A stretch of DNA of 64,000 nt, from the NCBI RefSeq assembly GCF_019711655.1, contig NZ_JAIGNU010000001.1:1583501-1647500 (forward strand), in the 5' to 3' direction. The DNA comes from Qipengyuania mesophila (GTDB lineage: Bacteria; Pseudomonadota; Alphaproteobacteria; Sphingomonadales; Sphingomonadaceae). Each line of letters starts with the position of its first letter. Within the stretch, counting starts at the first letter, position 1. The notes under the pieces were generated by a model that searched no databases, was not told the origin of the DNA, and saw only the letters and a list, made by a program, of their open reading frames with translations. The translations under genes were made by a program, and so were the position numbers. Of the stretch, positions 43,826 to 52,809 are shown in pieces.

Positions 43826-45043
43826 TCAGGCGGCCGCGGATTTCCCACTGCCTAGCAGATTTTGGTAAACGGCCTGATAACGATCTATGTTCCTTGACCA
43901 ATCATGGTTTTCGGACACGTGAAGACGGCCCGCCTCGCGTATTGCCGGCCAACGGTAACGTTCGTCGATGAAGCGCGCGAGGGCGGTGGCCATGCTTCCT
44001 GGCTTATCGGGCGGGAACAACAGGCCGGTAACGCCGTCCTCGATCAGTTCGCGGTGGCCGCCGACGTCGCTCGCGGCGACGATCCGTTCCTGCGCCATCG
44101 CTTCGAGCGGCTTGAGCGGCGTGACCAGATCGGTGAGGCGCGATTTCTTGCGCGGATAGGCGAGCACGTCGATCAGCGAATAGAAGCGGTCGACCTCGGC
44201 ATGCGGCACACGCCCGGTGAAGTGGATCGCCTCGCGCGCGGTGGAGGCGGCGGCCTGCGCGCGCAACGCCTCGTCCATCGGTCCCCCACCGACGAGCAGC
44301 AGCTGCGCCTGCGGATGCCTTTGCCGGAGCATGGGCATGGCGGTGATGAGGTCGTCGAGCCCCTCGTAATCGTAGAAACTGCCGATGAAGCCGATCACCG
44401 GCCCCTCGCCCAGACCGAGCTGCTCGGCCAGCGCCGCATCGCGTGGCGGCGGTGCGCCGAACAGCGTCAGGTCGACGCCATTGGGCGAGAGTGCGATCTT
44501 GTCCGCGTCGTGGCCGCGCGCGATCAGGTCCTGCCGCAGCCCGTCGCAGATCGTGAATACGGTGTCGGCCCCGGCCACCACGCGGTTCTCGAGCGCGCGG
44601 GTGAGGCGGTATTTGAGCGAATTCTCGCTGCCCGTGCCATTGCCCACCGCCGCATCTTCCCAGAAGGCGCGGATCTCGTAGACGAAGGGCAGGTCGAGCC
44701 GGCGCGCGGCGCGCAGGCCCGCCATGCCGCACAGGGCGGGCGAGTGGGCGTGGAGGATATCGGGACGCCAGTCGTCCGCAAGCCGCTCGATCCCGGCGCG
44801 CAGCGCCTCGATCTCGCGCCATTCGCGAAGGAGCGGCGGTCCACCGACGGGGCCCGGAACGCGGTTGAAGGTGAGACCCTCGACCTGCTCCACCAGCGGA
44901 CCCTGCGCGGTATGGCGCGGCCCGGTGATCGCGCGCACTTCGTCGCCCGCCGCCTGCAGGCTCTTGAGGATCGCGCGTGTACGGAAGGTATAGCCGGAAT
45001 GCAGCGGCAGCGAATGGTCGAGAATGTGCAGCACGCGGGTCAT
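43826..45043 (-). CDS. Group 1/4 glycosyltransferase, exosortase-A-system type
   Basis: 405 aa GT-B enzyme. The start MTRVLHILDHSLPLHSGYTF, followed by RTRAIL, is characteristic of the glycosyltransferases found with exosortase-A/PEP-CTERM exopolysaccharide loci (TIGR04063-like). The C-terminal donor-sugar domain has IGFIGSFYDYEGLDDLI, LLLVGGGP and the E-x7-E-like KPLEAMAQERIVAASDVGG. Donor and acceptor sugars are unknown. It diverges from the small protein/ligase pair and precedes the two-TM acidic protein. A full exosortase cluster is not in the window. Confidence 0.9.
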   Translation of the reverse strand: MTRVLHILDHSLPLHSGYTFRTRAILKSLQAAGDEVRAITGPRHTAQGPLVEQVEGLTFNRVPGPVGGPPLLREWREIEALRAGIERLADDWRPDILHAHSPALCGMAGLRAARRLDLPFVYEIRAFWEDAAVGNGTGSENSLKYRLTRALENRVVAGADTVFTICDGLRQDLIARGHDADKIALSPNGVDLTLFGAPPPRDAALAEQLGLGEGPVIGFIGSFYDYEGLDDLITAMPMLRQRHPQAQLLLVGGGPMDEALRAQAAASTAREAIHFTGRVPHAEVDRFYSLIDVLAYPRKKSRLTDLVTPLKPLEAMAQERIVAASDVGGHRELIEDGVTGLLFPPDKPGSMATALARFIDERYRWPAIREAGRLHVSENHDWSRNIDRYQAVYQNLLGSGKSAAA

Positions 45044-45123
45044 CGGCGGTGTCCTCTGTCACATTAGGCTTAACGGGGCGTCAACCGCGGTGCATTAGGA
45101 ACGCCGCTCGAAAGTACCGCATC

Positions 45124-45306
45124 GTGATCGACTATTTCGCCCTTGGACTGACTCACGTTCTCATCGTGATCGCGTTGCTGCGCATCTTTGCGCGCGCCCA
45201 ACTCGATCGCGAGGACGAGCTGGTGGACCCTCCTGCCGAGCCAGCCCGCGTGACACCGCGCGAGGCCCGTCGGCAGCGGCGGCGCAAGGGGGGCGGCGAT
45301 GCTTGA
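45124..45306 (+). CDS. Small single-TM protein upstream of the ligase (60 aa)
   Basis: A 60-codon frame from GTG at 45124, starting MIDYFALGLTHVLIVIALLRI, one membrane helix, and ending in a basic tail (REARRQRRRKGGGDA). It overlaps the ligase start by 8 bases, which supports a real coupled gene. The ribosome site is poor (GAAAG, 11 bases upstream). It could be a small partner of the ligase or polysaccharide export. No family recognised. Confidence 0.5.
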   Translation: MIDYFALGLTHVLIVIALLRIFARAQLDREDELVDPPAEPARVTPREARRQRRRKGGGDA

Positions 45307-46681
45307 CGTTGCCTTGTTCCTGACCGTGATGGGCATGTTCCTGCTCGGCCTCGGGCGCCCCTTCATCTGGGTGCTCGCCTATCTCTATATCGATATCCTC
45401 GCGCCGCAGAAGATCGGCTGGACGCTGACCCCGATGCTGCCGATCTCGCTGATCGCCTTCCTGCTCGCCTTCGCTGGCTGGGCGGTGGCCGACCCGAAGT
45501 CCGACATCCGCTTCACGCTGCGCCAGGGGATCCTGCTGGCGCTGCTGGTCTACTGCTTCATGACGCTGCAATGGGCCGATTTCCCGGTCGATGCGGCTTT
45601 CAAGTGGGAGTGGGTGTGGAAGGCGCTGGTCTTCGCCATCTTCCTGCCCGTCACGCTCTACACCCGCCTGAGGATCGAGGCCGCGGCGCTGGTGCTCGTG
45701 CTCACCGCGGGCGCGATCATCATTTCCGCCGGGATGAAGACCGCGCTCGGCGGCGGGGGCTACGGCAGCCTCTATTTCTTCGTGAACGACAATTCGAACA
45801 TCTACGAAAGCTCGACGCTCGCCACGGTGGCGATCGCGCTGATCCCGATCATCCTGTGGTTCACCAAGCACGGCACGATCTTCCCGCCTGACTGGCGGGT
45901 GAAGACCTTCGCCGCGCTGCTGATCTTCGCCTGCCTGCTGATCCCGGTCGGGACGGAGGCGCGCACGGGCCTGCTGTGCATCGCGGTGCTCGGCGTGCTG
46001 ATGCTGCGCGACGTCAAGAACCGGCTGATGTACCTGCTCGCCGCCGGCGCGCTCGGCGCGATGGCGCTGCCCTTCCTGCCGGCGAGCTATTACGACCGCA
46101 TGGCCACGCTCGGCTCGGTCCAGTCGGACGAATCCGCCTCGACCCGCGTCCAGGTGTGGATGTGGACGCTCGACTATGCCGCCGAACATCCGCTCGGTGG
46201 CGGGTTCGATGCCTATCGTTCGAACAAGTTCACTTACCGCCTGCCGGTAACGCGCGAGGAGGCCGGTACCTCGATCACCCGGGTCGAAGAGGTCACCGAC
46301 GAAGCGCGCGCCTATCATTCCTCCTTCTTCGAAATGCTCGGCGAACAGGGCTGGCCGGGGCTGATCCTGTGGCTCTCGCTGCATCTTCTGGGACTGCTGC
46401 AGATGGAAGGGATCCGCCGCAAATGGCGGACCCGCGAGGGCCCGGCGGATCAGTGGCAGGCGCCGCTCGCCAGCGCGCTGCAATTCGCCAATATCGTCTA
46501 TCTCGTCGGCGCCGCCTTCCAGGGAATCGCCTACCAGCCGGTGTTCCTGATGCTGATCGGCCTCCAGATCGCGCTGGCGACCTATTGCAAGAAACGCGAT
46601 TCGGCGAAGGCCGAGGCGGAGCGCAAGGCCGTGCGCGCGGCACGCCGCACGGCGGCTGCGGCCAATCCCGCCATTCCGTAA
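45299..46681 (+). CDS. O-antigen ligase/polymerase-like membrane protein (exosortase-A O-glycosylation ligase type)
   Basis: 460 aa with about ten hydrophobic helices. The N-terminus (FLLGLGRPFIWVLAYLYIDI, then LAPQKIGW) resembles the putative O-glycosylation ligases of exosortase-A loci (TIGR03097/DUF5935). The larger periplasmic loop after ASYYDRMATLGSVQSDESA, with HPLGGGFDAY and YHSSFFEMLGEQGWPGLILW, matches the Wzy_C/WaaL ligase domain, including the conserved H and GE region. It probably transfers or polymerises an undecaprenyl-linked glycan at the outer face of the inner membrane. A basic, Ala-rich tail follows the last helix. Ligase versus polymerase cannot be settled by eye. Confidence 0.85.
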   Translation: MLDVALFLTVMGMFLLGLGRPFIWVLAYLYIDILAPQKIGWTLTPMLPISLIAFLLAFAGWAVADPKSDIRFTLRQGILLALLVYCFMTLQWADFPVDAAFKWEWVWKALVFAIFLPVTLYTRLRIEAAALVLVLTAGAIIISAGMKTALGGGGYGSLYFFVNDNSNIYESSTLATVAIALIPIILWFTKHGTIFPPDWRVKTFAALLIFACLLIPVGTEARTGLLCIAVLGVLMLRDVKNRLMYLLAAGALGAMALPFLPASYYDRMATLGSVQSDESASTRVQVWMWTLDYAAEHPLGGGFDAYRSNKFTYRLPVTREEAGTSITRVEEVTDEARAYHSSFFEMLGEQGWPGLILWLSLHLLGLLQMEGIRRKWRTREGPADQWQAPLASALQFANIVYLVGAAFQGIAYQPVFLMLIGLQIALATYCKKRDSAKAEAERKAVRAARRTAAAANPAIP

Positions 46682-46790
46682 CGGCACGGTTCGCGTGGTT
46701 GCGCGGCCCCTTTCCATGCGCCATGACTCGCGCCGCACCGCGCGGCCGGAGTCGCGCGAATCCGTGAGATTTCGATTGAGGAGAGGCGCG

Positions 46791-47240
46791 ATGAGCCCGC
46801 AGGAACTGGCCGAAAAAGTCGGCGAAACCATCGGCACCAGCGAATGGGTCGAAATGAGCCAGGAACGGATCAACCAGTTCGCCGATGCCACTGGCGACCA
46901 CCAGTTCATCCATATCGACGAGGAAAAGGCCAAGATGACGCCCTTCGGCGGCACCATCGCGCATGGCTTCCTGACGCTGTCGATGATCCCCTATCTCGGC
47001 GCACATTCGGACACGCCCAAGATCGATGGCGTGAAAATGGGCGTCAACTACGGCGGCAACAAGACCCGTTTCATCTCGCCGGTGCGCAGCGGCAAGCGCA
47101 TCCGCGGCCACTGGAAGCTGCTCGAGATGATCGAGAAGCGCCCCGGCCAGTGGCAGCAGACCTGCGAGATCACCATGGAGATCGAGGGCGAGGAAAAGCC
47201 CGCCCTGATCTGCGAATGGATTACCCAGATTTTCGTCTGA
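46791..47240 (+). CDS. MaoC-family (R)-specific enoyl-CoA hydratase
   Basis: 149 aa single hot-dog domain. The hydratase-2 motif FADATGDHQFIHID contains the catalytic Asp and His, followed by FGGTIAHGFLTLSM. It hydrates trans-2-enoyl-CoA to (R)-3-hydroxyacyl-CoA, a possible supply of PHA monomers or part of beta-oxidation. GAGGAGAGG precedes the ATG. A thiolase gene follows after 54 bp on the same strand, and a PHA depolymerase gene lies a little further on. Confidence 0.92.
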   Translation: MSPQELAEKVGETIGTSEWVEMSQERINQFADATGDHQFIHIDEEKAKMTPFGGTIAHGFLTLSMIPYLGAHSDTPKIDGVKMGVNYGGNKTRFISPVRSGKRIRGHWKLLEMIEKRPGQWQQTCEITMEIEGEEKPALICEWITQIFV

Positions 47241-47294
47241 TTTCCCCCTCCTCCCCGGCGAGGATCAGGCACTTAGCAAACCAAGGAAATACCC

Positions 47295-48473
47295 ATGCGT
47301 GACGCAGTCATCGTCTCCACCGCCCGCACCGCCATCGGTCGCGCCTACAAGGGCGGGTTCAACGACACCAAGGGCCCGACGCTCGGTGCCTATTCGCTCA
47401 AGCCCGCGATCGAGCGCGCCGGTATCGACGCCGGCGAGGTCGACGACGTGCTCTGGGGCAGCGCGCTCCAGCAGGGCACGCAGGCGGGCAACCTCGCCCG
47501 CCAGGTCGCGCTGCGCGCGGGCTGCCCGATCGGCACCAGCGGCATGACCATCGACCGCCAGTGCTCTTCGGGCCTGATGAGCATCGCCACCGCCGCCAAG
47601 CAGATCATCACCGATCGCATGGACGTGGTCGCTGCCGGCGGGCAGGAATCGATCAGCCTCGTGCAGACCAAGGAAATGCGCGTCATGCCCGATCCCGAGC
47701 TGATCGCCATGCACGGCGCGATCTACATGCCGATGCTGCAGACCGCCGAAACGGTCGCCAAGCGTTACGGCATCAGCCGCGAGGCGCAGGACGAATACGC
47801 GCTCCAGTCGCAGCAGCGCACCGCCGCAGCGCAGGAAGCGGGCCTGTTCGACGACGAAATCGTTCCCGTCACCACCACGCACAAGGTGCAGGACAAGGAA
47901 ACCGGCGCAATCTCCGACGTCGAGGTGACCATCGCCAAGGACGAGGGCAACCGTCCCTCGACCACGCTCGAAGGCCTCTCGGGCCTGCAGCCGGTCATGG
48001 GCCCGGGCACCACGATCACCGCGGGCAATGCCTCGCAGCTGTCCGACGGTTCCTCGGCCAGTGTGCTCATGGAAGCCAAGGTCGCCGAGAAGAAGGGCCT
48101 CACCCCGCTCGGTCGCTATGTCGGCATGGCGGTCGCGGGCACCGAGCCCGACGAGATGGGCATCGGCCCGGTCTTCGCCATTCCCAAGCTGCTCGAACGC
48201 TTCGACCTCAAGGTCGACGACATCGGCATCTGGGAGCTGAACGAAGCCTTCGCCGTGCAGGTGCTCTACTGCCGCGACAAGCTCGGCATCCCCGACGAGC
48301 TGCTCAACGTCAACGGCGGCTCGATCTCGATCGGTCACCCCTACGGCATGACCGGCGCGCGCTGCACCGGCCACGTGCTGCTCGAAGGCAAGCGCCGCGG
48401 CGCCAAATACGGCGTCGTCACCATGTGCGTCGGCGGCGGCATGGGCGCGGCGGGCCTGTTCGAGATCTTCTGA
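47295..48473 (+). CDS. Acetyl-CoA acyltransferase (thiolase)
   Basis: 392 aa. The three thiolase signatures are present: the nucleophilic Cys in [11 protein letters not shown] (about 90), NEAFAVQ with [20 protein letters not shown] (catalytic His, about 350), and the second Cys in [12 protein letters not shown] near the end. It either condenses two acetyl-CoA or cleaves 3-ketoacyl-CoA. GHPYG replaces the more common GHPIG. It sits between the MaoC hydratase and a metalloprotease lipoprotein; co-transcription with the hydratase is likely. Confidence 0.95.
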   Translation: MRDAVIVSTARTAIGRAYKGGFNDTKGPTLGAYSLKPAIERAGIDAGEVDDVLWGSALQQGTQAGNLARQVALRAGCPIGTSGMTIDRQCSSGLMSIATAAKQIITDRMDVVAAGGQESISLVQTKEMRVMPDPELIAMHGAIYMPMLQTAETVAKRYGISREAQDEYALQSQQRTAAAQEAGLFDDEIVPVTTTHKVQDKETGAISDVEVTIAKDEGNRPSTTLEGLSGLQPVMGPGTTITAGNASQLSDGSSASVLMEAKVAEKKGLTPLGRYVGMAVAGTEPDEMGIGPVFAIPKLLERFDLKVDDIGIWELNEAFAVQVLYCRDKLGIPDELLNVNGGSISIGHPYGMTGARCTGHVLLEGKRRGAKYGVVTMCVGGGMGAAGLFEIF

Positions 48474-48496
48474 CACCAACCAAAGGGGTCGCATCC

Positions 48497-49453
48497 TTGT
48501 TCAGAGCCATGATCGCGGCGAGCCTGCTCGGGCTCGCCGCCTGTTCTCCGGTCGCGCCGCCAGCCGCGACGCCTCCGGCGCCACCAGCGGGGCTGCGGCT
48601 GGTCGATTACGCGCATGAGTTCGACGCCGTGCTGCAGACCGAAGCGGACGCCTCCCCGGATCGGCAGCTGTCGGCGCTCGAGGCGCATTTCGCCGACACG
48701 CTGCCAGGCTTCTATGGCAGTGAACGGTTCGGCGACCGCGCCGAAGCGGCGGACCGCTTTCGCGCCGATGTCCTGTCCCGCTGGCCCGAGAAGCGCGAAG
48801 CCGCGCTTGCTGTGGCCGACGAATTCGCGGATCGGTTCGATCAGGCGATCGCGCGCTTCGAGGCGGCGGTCGGCCCGCTCCCCACCGAGCGTCCCGTCTA
48901 TCTGCTGATGAGCCTCGGTGAATTCGACGGGGCGACGCGGGATTTCGGGGACGGCGAGAACCTCTATTTCGGGGCAGACGCGATTTCGCAATATTATCCG
49001 GGGGCGAGCACCATGCCCTTCCTCCAGCACGAACTGTTTCATCTCTACCATTCGCCGAGGATGGGCGAATGCCCCGAGATATGGTGTTCGCTGTGGAGCG
49101 AGGGATTGGCGACATACACCGCCGAACGGCTCAATCCGGGAGCGAGCGACATCGAACTCGGCCTGCATCTGCCCGAACCCATTCGCCCGGCGCTCGACCC
49201 TCGTCGCCGGGAAGCAATCTGCGAAGTCCGTTCGCGTCTCGATGCGACGGGATCCGAAGCCTACAATCCGCTCTTCACCGGGATGAGCGGAGAGGCCACG
49301 CGGTTTCCGGCGCGCTATGGCTATCTCGTGGGCCTGTGGCTCGCGGAACACCTCGGCGAGGGGCATGACCTGTCCGAGATGGCCGAATGGCACGGACCGG
49401 AATTGCGCCAGCGGATAGTCGCCGGCCTGGCTGCAATGGCCGAGTGCCCCTGA
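48497..49453 (+). CDS. Zinc-metalloprotease-like lipoprotein (HExxH)
   Basis: 318 aa from TTG at 48497, chosen because AAAGGGG lies 8 bases upstream and the extra FRA residues give the signal its positive charge; an ATG at 48509 lacks both. FRAMIAASLLGLAACS is a lipoprotein signal. The sequence QHELFHLYH has the HExxH zinc motif, and the following WSEGLATYTAE supplies the third ligand in gluzincin style, like DUF2268 peptidases. Substrate unknown. Residues before the motif (YLLMSLGEFDGATRDFGDG) match the family's preceding strand. Probably periplasmic. Confidence 0.78.
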   Translation: MFRAMIAASLLGLAACSPVAPPAATPPAPPAGLRLVDYAHEFDAVLQTEADASPDRQLSALEAHFADTLPGFYGSERFGDRAEAADRFRADVLSRWPEKREAALAVADEFADRFDQAIARFEAAVGPLPTERPVYLLMSLGEFDGATRDFGDGENLYFGADAISQYYPGASTMPFLQHELFHLYHSPRMGECPEIWCSLWSEGLATYTAERLNPGASDIELGLHLPEPIRPALDPRRREAICEVRSRLDATGSEAYNPLFTGMSGEATRFPARYGYLVGLWLAEHLGEGHDLSEMAEWHGPELRQRIVAGLAAMAECP

Positions 49454-49534
49454 ACGCACGGAAACGAGCCGAGGCTACAGCGGCTGGCGGGTGAAAGGAG
49501 CCTGCCAGGGAACGGTCGAAACTGCGCCGCGATC

Positions 49535-50773
49535 TTATCCGTGCTTGGCGATGAACTCTTCGACCACCGGGGCGATGCGGTCGCGCCACTTGCTGCCGTT
49601 GAAGATGCCGTAATGGCCCGCTCCCTCGGCCATGTAGTAGCGCTTCTTGTCGTCCGCCAGCCGCGGGGTCAGCTCGAGCGCGGCCTTGGTCTGGCCGAGC
49701 CCCGAGATGTCGTCGCGCTCGCCCTCGATCGCGAGCAGCGCGGTTTCGGTGATGTCGCCAAGGTCGATGCGCTTGCCGCGATGGAGGAAGGTGCCATTGG
49801 GCAGCGCATGGTCCTGGAAAACCTCCTGCACCGTCTGGAGGTAGAATTCGGCGGTCATGTCGCAGACGCTGCGGTATTCGTCGTAGAAATCCTTGGTCGC
49901 CTGCGCGCTCTCGTCGTCGCCCACGGTGAGGTGTTTGAACATCTCGTAGTGGCTCATCATGTGGTTGCCGAGGTTCATGCTCATGAAGCCGGCGAGCTGC
50001 ATGAATCCCGGATAGACCTGCCGTCCGGCGCCGCGATACTGCATCGGCACGGTGGCGATGACATTGTGGCGGAACCACTCGATCGGTCGCTCCATCGCGA
50101 GGTCGTTGACGCTGGTCGGCGAACGGCGCGTGTCGATCGGCCCGCCCATCATGGTCAGCGTCTTCGGCGTGCAGGGGTGCCCGTCGCGGTTCATGATCGC
50201 GGTCGCGGCGAAGACCGGGACCGAGGGCTGGCACACCGCCATCACATTCGCACCCGGGCCGATGTGCTCGAGGAAGCCGACGATGTAGTCCATGTAGTCG
50301 TCGAGATCGAACGTGCCCTCGTGCAGCGGCACGGTCTTGGCATCGGACCAGTCGGTGACGAAGACGCGGTAATTTTCCAGCATCCGCTCGACCGTGCCCC
50401 GCAGCAGCGTGGCGTAATGCCCGCTCATCGGGGCCACGACCAGCAGCCGCGGCGCATCCTCGGGCAGGTTCTCGCGGTAGAACTCCTTGAGGTCGCCGAA
50501 CGGGCGGTTGACCACCGTCGCCTCGACCACCGGATCGCTGTGGCCGCCGACATCGATCGCCTCGATGTTCCACGCCGGCTTGCCGTAGGAAGCGGTGGCA
50601 TGGGCGAAGACTTCGAGCGCGCTCGCCGCCATCGGGCCGATGTTGAGATAGCCCATGGGGCCGAAATTGTTCAGCGGATGCGCCGGATGGTTGAGCATCT
50701 CCACCCCGATCGAGGCGAAGGCGCTGGCCGAATTGAGCCAGCTGCGCTGGAGTTCATAGGCGTGGTAGAGCAA
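49535..50773 (-). CDS. phaZ: Intracellular polyhydroxyalkanoate depolymerase
   Basis: 412 aa, matching the intracellular PHB depolymerase family (PhaZ, TIGR01849). MLYHAYELQRSWLNSASAFA is the conserved start, and VMAVCQPSVPVFAA holds the nucleophile-region Cys typical of these enzymes; the C-terminal GAGHYGIFNGSKWRD carries the catalytic His. It releases 3-hydroxybutyrate from storage granules. The start is TTG at 50773, with GGGGA upstream, and the family N-terminus supports it. It diverges from an ABC transporter gene across 158 bp that contains two palindromes with GTGCA/TGCAC arms. Confidence 0.93.
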   Translation of the reverse strand: MLYHAYELQRSWLNSASAFASIGVEMLNHPAHPLNNFGPMGYLNIGPMAASALEVFAHATASYGKPAWNIEAIDVGGHSDPVVEATVVNRPFGDLKEFYRENLPEDAPRLLVVAPMSGHYATLLRGTVERMLENYRVFVTDWSDAKTVPLHEGTFDLDDYMDYIVGFLEHIGPGANVMAVCQPSVPVFAATAIMNRDGHPCTPKTLTMMGGPIDTRRSPTSVNDLAMERPIEWFRHNVIATVPMQYRGAGRQVYPGFMQLAGFMSMNLGNHMMSHYEMFKHLTVGDDESAQATKDFYDEYRSVCDMTAEFYLQTVQEVFQDHALPNGTFLHRGKRIDLGDITETALLAIEGERDDISGLGQTKAALELTPRLADDKKRYYMAEGAGHYGIFNGSKWRDRIAPVVEEFIAKHG

Positions 50774-50852
50774 AAACTATCCCCTGCGGACCCGGTGTGC
50801 CGTCGTTCTCTCCCACCGGCTAAGGACGACGATCCTGCCTGCCGCTTTACCT

Positions 50853-50899
50853 TTGTGCAATGCACAATGATGGAAATTGTGCCTTCGCGTGTGCAGCAC
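50853..50899. promoter_or_regulatory. Two palindromes in the phaZ/ABC-transporter divergent region
   Basis: TTGTGCA-A-TGCACAA (50853-50867) is a perfect 7+7 inverted repeat, and GTGC-A-GCAC (50891-50899) is a perfect 4+4 one with the same core. Their centres are 35 bp apart, a little over three helical turns. TGCA-centred palindromes are the kind of site described for the PHA regulator PhaR in other alphaproteobacteria, and phaZ is adjacent. Binding is inferred from position and sequence only. Confidence 0.5.
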
Positions 50900-50931
50900 T
50901 GTGGATTTTCGCGCCCCGGCGACCTAACTGC

Positions 50932-52767
50932 ATGGCCATGTCAGCCAAGGACGAGACGCAAATCGAGGGTCGCGGCCGCTTCGCCCGCAAGACCGCAACC
51001 AAGGACGCGCCGCGCGAGCGATCGCTGCGCCCGCTGAAGATGGTGTGGCAGGCGGGGGCCAATTACCCCGGCCATGTCGTGCTGGCGCTGGTCGCGTTGA
51101 TGATCACCGCCTCCGCCACGCTGGCGATCCCCGCGGGCTTCAAGCTGGTGATCGATCGCGGCTTCGCCGAGGGAGCCGATCCCGCCGACATGGGGCGCTG
51201 GTTCCGCTATCTGCTGATGATCGTCGCCGTGCTGGCCGCGGGTACGGCAATGCGCTTCTACTTCGTCAGCTGGCTGGGCGAGCGCGTGGTCGCCGACATC
51301 CGGCTGAAAGTTCAGGAAAACCTGCTGCGGCTCGCCCCGGGCTTCTACGAGGAGAACAGCCCCAAGGAAATCTCGAGCCGCATGACCAGCGATACCGCGC
51401 TGATCGAACAGGTGGTCGGAACCACCGTCTCGGTGGCCCTGCGCAACACGCTGATGGCGATCGGCGGGTCGATCTACCTGTTCTGGCTGGTCCCGGGCCT
51501 CACCATGGGCCTGTTGCTGATCATCCCGGCGATCGTCGTCCCGATCACGTTCTTCGGCCGGCGGCTGCGCAATGTCTCGCGCACCAGCCAGGACCGCGTC
51601 GCCGATATCGGCGCGATGGTGACCGAGGTGCTGTCGGCGATGAAGATCGTCCAGGGCTTCAACCAGGAGGATCGCGAGCATGGCCGCTTCCGCGAAGCGG
51701 TCGAGCGGACCTTTTCGGTCGCGCGACGCCGGGTGATGATCCGCGCGGCAATGACCGCGGTGGTGATCCTGCTGGTCTTCGGCGGCATCACCCTCCTCGT
51801 CTGGCGCGGTGCGCAGGCGGTCAGCGAGGGTGCGATTTCTGGCGGCACGATTGCCGCCTTCGTGCTCACCGCGGGCCTCGTGGCGGGCGCGATCGGCGCG
51901 CTGACCGAGGTCTATGGCGATTTGCTGCGCGGCGCGGGGGCGGCGAGCCGCCTGTCCGAACTGCTCGACGAAAGGCCGACCATCACCGCGCCCGAACGGC
52001 CGCAGGCTCTCCCCACGCCGCCGCGCGGCAGCCTCTCGTTCCGCAACGTCACCTTCCGCTATCCGACCCGGCTCGAGGCCCCCGCGATCACCGATTTCAG
52101 CCTCGAAGTCGAACCGGGCGAAACGGTCGCCATCGTCGGCCCCTCGGGAGCGGGCAAATCGACCATCTTCCAGCTCGCCGAGCGGTTCTACGATCCGCAG
52201 GCGGGCTCGATCCGGCTCGACGGCATCCCGCTGACCGGTGCCGATCCGGCCGAAATCCGCCGCCGGATCGCCTATGTCCCGCAGGAAGGCGTGCTGTTCA
52301 GCGCCAATGCGCGCGACAATCTGCGCTATGGCAATTGGGATGCGAGCGAGGAAGAGATCTGGGCCGCCGCCCGCGCCGCCAATGCCGCCGAGTTCCTCGA
52401 GAAGCTGCCGCAGGGGTTCGACACCTATCTCGGCGAAAGCGGGACGCAATTGTCGGGCGGCCAGCGCCAGCGCATCGCCATCGCGCGCGCGCTGCTGCGC
52501 GATGCGCCGATCCTGCTGCTCGACGAGGCGACCAGCGCGCTCGATGCGGAGAGCGAGCGGCTGGTGCAGGAGGCGCTCGAACACCTGATGCAGGACCGCA
52601 CCACGCTGGTCATCGCACACCGCCTCTCGACCGTGTACGCCGCCGATCGCATCGTGGTGATGGAGGACGGGCGCATCGTCGAACAGGGTACGCATGATGC
52701 GCTGTCATCGAATGGCGGGCTTTACGCCCGGCTTGCCTCGCTGCAGTTCGGCCTCGAGAACGCCTGA
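50932..52767 (+). CDS. ABC transporter with fused membrane and ATPase domains (lipid/multidrug exporter type)
   Basis: About 611 aa half-transporter. The N-terminal 330 residues contain six membrane helices (VLALVALMITASATLAIPAGF ... GGTIAAFVLTAGLVAGAIGAL). The ATPase follows with Walker A GPSGAGKSTIF, the Q-loop in YVPQEGVLFS, signature LSGGQRQRIAIARALL, Walker B ILLLDEATSALD, and H-loop IAHRLST. It works as a homodimer and belongs to the MsbA-like exporters. ATGs at 50932 and 50938 lie after the palindromes; neither has a good ribosome site, and the frame is open to 50860. uppP follows in 42 bp. Substrate unknown. Confidence 0.93.
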   Translation: MAMSAKDETQIEGRGRFARKTATKDAPRERSLRPLKMVWQAGANYPGHVVLALVALMITASATLAIPAGFKLVIDRGFAEGADPADMGRWFRYLLMIVAVLAAGTAMRFYFVSWLGERVVADIRLKVQENLLRLAPGFYEENSPKEISSRMTSDTALIEQVVGTTVSVALRNTLMAIGGSIYLFWLVPGLTMGLLLIIPAIVVPITFFGRRLRNVSRTSQDRVADIGAMVTEVLSAMKIVQGFNQEDREHGRFREAVERTFSVARRRVMIRAAMTAVVILLVFGGITLLVWRGAQAVSEGAISGGTIAAFVLTAGLVAGAIGALTEVYGDLLRGAGAASRLSELLDERPTITAPERPQALPTPPRGSLSFRNVTFRYPTRLEAPAITDFSLEVEPGETVAIVGPSGAGKSTIFQLAERFYDPQAGSIRLDGIPLTGADPAEIRRRIAYVPQEGVLFSANARDNLRYGNWDASEEEIWAAARAANAAEFLEKLPQGFDTYLGESGTQLSGGQRQRIAIARALLRDAPILLLDEATSALDAESERLVQEALEHLMQDRTTLVIAHRLSTVYAADRIVVMEDGRIVEQGTHDALSSNGGLYARLASLQFGLENA

Positions 52768-52809
52768 CCGCCCGACACCTGCCACCCGCTTTCCCTGGGG
52801 TCTCCCGCA

